Assembly (NCBI GenBank): GCA_905221605.1
Contig: CAJNDS010000469.1
Coordinates: forward strand, 500,685 to 564,684
Direction: 5' to 3'
Length of the DNA: 64,000 nt
Source of the DNA: Symbiodinium natans
Taxonomy: Eukaryota > Sar > Dinophyceae > Suessiales > Symbiodiniaceae
Shown: positions 59,150 through 64,000 of the stretch, one piece after another
Layout of the letters: each line of letters begins with the position of its first letter
How positions within the stretch are numbered: the stretch's first letter is position 1
The notes under the pieces: generated by a model
The model's database searches: none
The model's input: the letters and a program-made list of their open reading frames with translations, nothing else
What the model was told of the DNA's origin: nothing
Position numbers and translations under genes: made by a program

Positions 59150-60941
59150 CTGAGGGTTTAGGGTTTAGGGTTTAGGGTTTAGGGTTTAGGGTTTAGGGTT
59201 TAGGGTTTAGGGTTTAGGGTTTAGGGTTTAGGGTTTAGGGTTTAGGTAGGGTTTAGGGTTTAGGGTTTAGGGTTTAGGGTTTAGGGTTTAGGGTTTAGGG
59301 TTTAGGGTTTAGGGTTTAGGGTTTAGGGTTTAGGGTTTAGGGTTTAGGGTTTAGGGCTACTCATGACTCACGGCTTGCCATGGTGCTGTGTAAGAAGGGG
59401 CTTATGAGGGTGAGAGAAGGGGGAGGCTCGGCCCACCTCAACTTGGGTGGCAGGGCTTGGGCTTGGGTCCTGCTGGGGTTTAGGGTTTAGGGTTTAGGGT
59501 TTAGGGTTTAGGGTTTAGGGCTTGGGGGTTAGGGCTTAGGGTTTAGGGTGGTCCGCTAACAGCTGAGGCGTTGTAAAGTTCAGGCGGAATGCCGAGAGCG
59601 GATTCTTAGTTAGGGCTTAGGGTTTGGGGCTTGGGGTTTGGGGTTCGGGGTTCGGAGTTTGGGGTTTGGGGTTTGGGGTTTGGGGTTTAGGGTTTAGGGT
59701 TTAGGGTTTAGGGTTTAGGGTTTGGGGTCTTTGTGCCTCTGTGTGCCACAGATTGGTGGCAGGCGTCTTGTTGTCTCTCTCATGCCATCTCCGTTACACC
59801 ACCACCACCAGAACCTTCGGTCCGGTGAGCAGCCGCGATCTGGCAAACTGGCGTCACACCATGGAAGCGGAAATCCTAAACCCTAAACCCTAAACCCTAA
59901 ACCCTAAACCCTAAACCCTAAACCCTAAACCCTAAACCCTAAACCCTAAACCCTAAACCCTAAACCCATACATTGCTGGCAATACTACGATGGAACATGG
60001 CACAAGATAAGGCGGAACCTTCGGGGGGGGGGGGGGGAAGGGGGGTGATAAGACTGTCCTGCTGTGCCTCATTGCATGCACAGGTGCCGCCAGGCAACAT
60101 GACCGGTGATGTTCTCATTGTCTTTATACTGGCTCTTAGTAGGGTCCCCACTAAGAGCATGTCAGTAGTCGGAGCAGTGAAAGAGCAGCCAAGCCCTATA
60201 CCGCAGGTCATTGCCCACGCGTGTAGGGAGTGGCCAGTAGATCAGCAAGGAAAGCATTAGCTGTCTTGCAGAAGGCCGACGGTTGGGAGACCCTCATCTG
60301 AAGGTTGCGAAATGGAGTACGTGACCTCTGACGAAAGATCGTCTAACTCAGCGATGAACGTCACAGCGAAGGCATTCAAAGCAAATTCGCTGGGATGCTG
60401 GGATGTTGCAAGGTACACAGGCAGCGTGTACCTAGACCCAGGAGTAGCCGAGGAATAAAAAGGTCACCCTTTTTGGTTTTAAGGGGAATACAAGGGACCT
60501 TTTTTGAGGGAATTCGAATTACAAGGGAACCCCAACCCCTCAAAAAAAAGGTTCTCCGGCTCCTAGGCACACAATGAACATGCGAAATAAGATGTTGGAG
60601 AGGTAGCCCTAAACCCGAAACCCTAAGCCCTAAACCCTAAACCCTAAACCCTAAACCCCACAACCCTAAACCCTAAACCCCAAACCCTAAACCCTAAACC
60701 CCCCCCCCCCCCAAAAAAAAAAAGAGATAATGGTCCTAGGCACACAATGAACATGCGAAACAAGCTGTTGGAGAGGTAGCCTTAGTTGCTGAGTTCATAA
60801 GCCCCAAAAAAAGTCTACACTTCCAGCTCTATCGGGGATTCTAGCATCCCAAAAAACTGTAAAGTGTACTCACCCTAAACCCTAAACCCTAAACCCTAAA
60901 CCCTAAACCCTAAATCCCAAAAAAGTGTAAAGCGTACTCAC
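59150..60941. other. Intergenic region between the upstream gene and the ABCA gene
   Basis: TTTAGGG arrays 59155-59360 and 59475-59550, TTTGGGG/TTTAGGG 59620-59730, CCCTAAA 59870-59965, then unique sequence to 60600 including complementary CCCTTTTTGG-like segments (60465-60555). Should hold the ABCA promoter; no motif recognised. Confidence 0.5.
59155..59360 (+). repeat. TTTAGGG array immediately upstream of ABCA exon 1
   Basis: About 29 units, starting 5 bp beyond exon 1. Confidence 0.95.
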
Positions 60942-61046
60942 TCAGCCAGCCAGGTAGCACATGAGGAAGCGGCAGAAGACCTCGGCGCGGCTCAGCCTGG
61001 GCGCCTCAGAGGACTCCTCGGTCAAGCTCCACTGGCGCAGTAGAGC
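60942..61046 (-). CDS. Upstream gene last exon
   Basis: ALLRQWSLTEESSEAPRLSR then AEVFCRFLMCYLAG and TGA. Acceptor ACTGAG is directly next to the end of a MITE-like element at 61053. Confidence 0.58.
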   Translation of the reverse strand, partial: ALLRQWSLTEESSEAPRLSRAEVFCRFLMCYLAG

Positions 61047-63724
61047 CTCAGTTAGCCCAGTAGCCATATATATACATGTATATATACACATATATATATA
61101 TATATGTAAATTATGATATGAAGGGTAACCTTTTTCCTTTTTGAGTTGGTTGCTTTATAAAGGGAACCTTGAACCCAACAAAAAGGGGCAAAGAGTACCA
61201 CTGGGCTACACTAAACCCTAAACCCTAAACCCTAAACCCTAAACCCTAAACCCTAAACCCTAAACCCTAAACCCTAAACCCTAAACCCCAAACCCTAAAC
61301 CCTAAACCCTAAACCCTACCCCAAGGAGCTGCCCAGAGAAGGTGGTTCTCTTGATCGTCGACTCTGACGGCCCAGCGAGTCAAAGCTTGCAGGCGGTCCG
61401 TGGAGCAAACCTTACTGTTTGGTTAGTAGGGTTCAGGGTTTAGGGTTTAGGGTTTAGGGTTTAGGGTTTAGGGTTTAGGGTTTAGGGTTGAGGGTTGAGG
61501 GTTCAGGGTTCAGGGTTCAGGGTTCAGGGTTCAGGGTTCAGGGTTCCCTGCTAACCAACGGAAAGAAACCCCCGGCGGGAGCTGCTCGCGGAAGACGCCC
61601 GTGATGTAGTACTGCACCATCCTTGAGGATCAAATGAACCCTAAAAAGGTTTATGGCTTATACCCCAATAAGGATGATAGTAGTACAGGCTATAGGTTAT
61701 ATGGTCCCAATTTTAGGGTTAAACCCTAAAACCTAAACCCTAAACCCCAATAAGGATTACAGTAGTATGGGGTATATGGTCCCAATTTTAGGGGTTCGTA
61801 TGCGGTCCCCGAGGATCAGTGAGCTGGCCCAAAGGGTCTTCGTGAACAGGGTCATCTCCACCGGCTCTGCAATGGAAGTAATGTACACGCCGACGAACCT
61901 AAGGGTTTAGGGTTTAGGGTTTAGGGTTTAGGGTTTAGGGTTTAGGGTTTAGGGTTTAGGGTTTAGGGTTTAGGGTTTAGGGTTTAGGGTTTAGGGTTCA
62001 GGGTTTAGGAGTACAGGGGTTTTAGGGGCCTGAACTTGGGACCCTAGCAAAAACTTACCATTTTAGCTGCTCCTTCGGGTTTACAGTAGCCAAAAGCTAA
62101 ACAACAATATTTCCAAGTACCCCCTAACTTAATCCCTGTTCCCCTAGGAAGAAAAAAGGATCCTTTTTGTTTATATATAAGAAAGCCCATGACCCAAAAA
62201 GTAAAAAGGATCCCTAACACTGATTTAGCTAAGGAACATTGTCGTCAGCAAGAAGGTGTGAATGCACCTCAGCTCGCCCTAAACCCTAAACCCTAACCCT
62301 AAACCCTAAACCCTAAACCCTAAACCCTAAACCCTAAACCCTAAACCCTCGGATCCGAGAGTGTGCTGGCCCTGCTGCTGGGCTTTTGAGGAGTATGGCA
62401 CCTCTAAGAACAGCCTGTGTGGCCCTGCTTAAGGGAATTCCATATACCCGAAACCCTAAACCCTAAATCCTAAACCCTAAACCCTAAACCCTAAACCCTA
62501 AACCCTAAACCCTAAACCCTAAACCCTAAACCCTAAACCCTAAACCCGCCTGGACATCGAAACTTTAGGATCTTGGTAGATGTTGACGACGGTCACGGTG
62601 GAGCCCTGCTGCTTCCGCGACATCTCGTAGTTGTATGCCCTGAGGAAGTCCTAGGCAGCCCAGGAAGCCACCGTAGGGTTCAGGGTTTCGGGCTTAGGGT
62701 TTAGGGCTTAGGGTTTTAGGGTTTTAGGGTTTTAGGGTTTAGGGTTTAGGGTTTAGGGTTTAGGGTTTAGGGTTTGGGGTTTGGGGTTTAGGGTTTAGGG
62801 TTTTAGGGTTTAGGGTTTAGGGTTTAGGGTGGAGCCTAGACAACGGCACAAACAGGAAAAGGCGTACCACCAGGCTCGCAAGGGTCGTAGAGGACAAACC
62901 CAAGGAAGCAGAGCGTCAGGAACGCCAGGAGGGGCCAACTGGAGGCAGCATCGAGGTTCCAGGCCACAGAAACCACCTGATAGAGGGGCCTTCATAATTG
63001 TACAGGGACCGTGAGGGAATACTGTTATTATTCGACCCCTATAGTGAACATCTGAGGTCAGGGGGCGCGGAACGGGACTTCCTGATGGATTTGGATTATG
63101 TGCTCAACTTGTTTGCTTGCTTTTTCTTTCTTTATTTATGTTTATTTATCTTCTTTTTTTGGGGGGGGCGGGGGGGTGGGGCCTGCAGCTGTGTGAACTA
63201 GGCAATGTTTCTGATCTGTGGGGACGGGATGTCGCAAGCAAAAGCCCTAACAGACTCCTATCCCCAAGCCCTACCGGCGAAGCACTCATTCTCATTTCTG
63301 GCGCCCAAAACCCTAAACCCTAAACCCCAAACCCTGAACCCTAAACCCTCAACCCTAAACCTAAACCCTAAACCCTAAACCCTAAACCCTTTCTGGCGCC
63401 TCCTGTGGTCGGATGATCATCTCAGGCGCATTGGCATACTGCACCTTAGCAGCCCAGCACATATTATAATAAGGTACCCTTTTTGGGGTTGGCTACTTTG
63501 TAAGGGGGCCTTGAACCAAAAGCAAAGGGCAAAAGGGCACCACTGCGCTACCAAGCAGCCCTAAACCCTAAACCCTAAACCCTAAACCCTAAACCCTAAA
63601 CCCTAAACCCTAAACCCTAAACCCTAAACCCTAAACCCTACCAAGGCACTGCGAGGTTCACCCCCACCAGGATGAGGACTTTCACTGCGAAGTCGGTGAC
63701 AAGTGCAAACCGCTGGGCACCATC
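60942..63724 (-). CDS. Unrecognised multi-exon membrane protein, 3' part (nine exons)
   Basis: At least nine minus-strand exons between telomeric introns, about 670 nt, ending in TGA at 60942-60944. I do not recognise the family. Seen: two hydrophobic helices (exons at 63653 and 62887), a charged stretch (NYEMSRKQQGSTVTVVNIYQ), a further semi-hydrophobic exon, and a charged C-terminus. Phases match for eight of the nine joins attempted; the 61808/61621 join is unresolved. It lies 1.8 kb upstream of the ABCA gene on the same strand, like the one-way gene rows common in dinoflagellates. It could instead be the 5' part of the same gene if the TGA is not used: a GTGAGT directly follows it. The 5' end lies beyond the window. 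Confidence 0.6.
61053..61209. mobile_element. MITE-like element, family B, with AT microsatellite
   Basis: TAGCCCAGTAGCC at the left and CCACTGGGCTA at the right are inverted. The internal TA-rich run is at 61065-61106. The left end abuts the acceptor of the upstream gene's last exon. Confidence 0.7.
61333..61410 (-). CDS. Upstream gene exon h
   Basis: VCSTDRLQALTRWAVRVDDQ and ENHLLW between GTAAG and a GC donor (GCAGCT), phase 0. The opposite strand is also open (CPEKVVLLIVDSDGPAS). Confidence 0.5.
61570..61621 (-). CDS. Upstream gene exon g
   Basis: MVQYYITGVFREQLPPG; donor GTTTCT, phase 0. The acceptor is either TCAAG (start shown) or GTGCAG at 61612, which fits exon f better. Confidence 0.55.
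61808..61898 (-). CDS. Upstream gene exon f
   Basis: FVGVYITSIAEPVEMTLFTK and TLWASSLILG after TTAG|G. The 3' edge is unsettled; phase 0 would use a GA donor (GACCGC). Confidence 0.58.
62347..62424 (-). CDS. Upstream gene exon e
   Basis: ATQAVLRGAILLKSPAAGPA and on, between GCAG|G and the donor GG|GTTTAG, phase 2. The plus strand is open as well (CWAFEEYGTSKNSLCGPA then stop). Confidence 0.42.
62550..62650 (-). CDS. Upstream gene exon d
   Basis: DFLRAYNYEMSRKQQGSTVT and VVNIYQDPKVSMS between CCTAG and a GC donor (GCGGG), phase 2. Confidence 0.65.
62887..62976 (-). CDS. Upstream gene exon c (hydrophobic)
   Basis: VVSVAWNLDAASSWPLLAFL then TLCFLGFVLY: a long membrane helix. Acceptor ATCAG. 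Phase 0 needs a GA donor (GACCCT); a GT donor further on at CCTG|GTGGTA would change the phase. Confidence 0.58.
63400..63444 (-). CDS. Upstream gene exon b
   Basis: VQYANAPEMIIRPQE between CTAAG and a GC donor (GCGCCAG), phase 0. The acceptor abuts the end of a MITE-like element. Confidence 0.6.
63447..63553. mobile_element. MITE-like element, family B
   Basis: AGCAGCCCAGCAC ... GGTTGGCTACTTTG ... CACCACTGCGCTACC. The left end abuts the acceptor of upstream gene exon b. Confidence 0.65.
63653..63724 (-). CDS. Upstream gene exon a (hydrophobic)
   Basis: DGAQRFALVTDFAVKVLILV and on, a membrane helix after ATCAG. GC donor (GCAGTG), phase 0; a GT donor nine bases earlier is also possible. Confidence 0.6.
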
Positions 63725-64000
63725 CTGATGGTGTCACTACCATGCTATTTGTATAGGGTTTAGGGTTTAGGGCTTAGGGTTTAGGGTTTAGGGTTTAGGG
63801 TTTAGGGTTTAGGGTTTAGGGTTTAGGGTTTAGGGTTTAGGGTTTAAGGTTTAGGGTTTAGGGTTTAGGGTTTAGGGCTGTCGCTGTATTGCTTCGGCAG
63901 GGTTACTCTACTGCAACTGCACTAGCACGATGAGCATGGCTCTATTCTCATTGTTCTTAGATTGCTTCTCTGCCTTTGCTATGCCTCAACTAAACGGTCA

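Overview
The window looks like nuclear DNA of a dinoflagellate (inference; no rRNA or organellar gene is present to prove it). The reasons are dense interstitial TTTAGGG/CCCTAAA telomere-type repeats in both orientations, GC-rich coding fragments, and many tiny exons whose introns start with GT or, about half the time, GC and end in AG, often AG followed by G. Almost every long open frame in the repeat-rich part is a repeat artefact. The real coding sequence is in short islands between the telomeric arrays.

Main result. Reading the islands on the minus strand gives 41 exons (mean about 58 nt, about 800 codons, roughly 4% of the span) from 59149 down to 587. Consecutive exons join in matching splice phase. 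The joined frame has the landmarks of the first transmembrane half of an ABCA-subfamily ABC transporter: an [10 protein letters not shown] start, a soluble extracellular part, [63 protein letters not shown] and [12 protein letters not shown]. The nucleotide-binding domain must lie beyond base 1. The introns are largely telomere-type repeats, several 5' splice sites are the first repeat unit itself (G|GTTTAGG), and some introns also hold MITE-like inverted repeats. A second minus-strand gene of at least nine small exons, a membrane protein I do not recognise, lies upstream at 60942-63724 and appears to end in TGA.

Nested element. The intron between exons 39 and 40 (2347-18790, 16.4 kb) lacks telomeric repeats over most of its length and holds an intronless, same-strand cluster. 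It contains a degenerate gene (10031-10966), a Cys-rich protein (9256-9897), an unknown protein (8307-9068), a USP-type deubiquitinase (7189-8094) and a Helitron-type Rep-helicase (2785-7188). The last two share one reading frame and are separated only by a TAG, as if a USP-RepHel fusion had been broken or is read through. Three 44-bp iteron-like repeats and a duplicated leader lie at the upstream end. The rest of the intron is satellite-like: a 308-bp array inside a 3.06-kb-spaced direct duplication, a tRNA-like sequence, a 167-bp repeat, a GTGAAAAACCTGAACCCTGG array and a 22-bp repeat arranged as a large inverted repeat.

Layout: 1-2.3 kb ABCA exons 41 and 40 with telomeric introns; 2.4-11.4 kb Rep-helicase module; 11.4-18.1 kb satellites; 18.1-59.2 kb ABCA exons 39 to 1 embedded in telomeric repeats, MITEs and microsatellites; 59.2-60.9 kb intergenic; 60.9-63.8 kb upstream gene. 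Exon boundaries were worked out by eye from frame, splice dinucleotides and family motifs; no transcript data were available.
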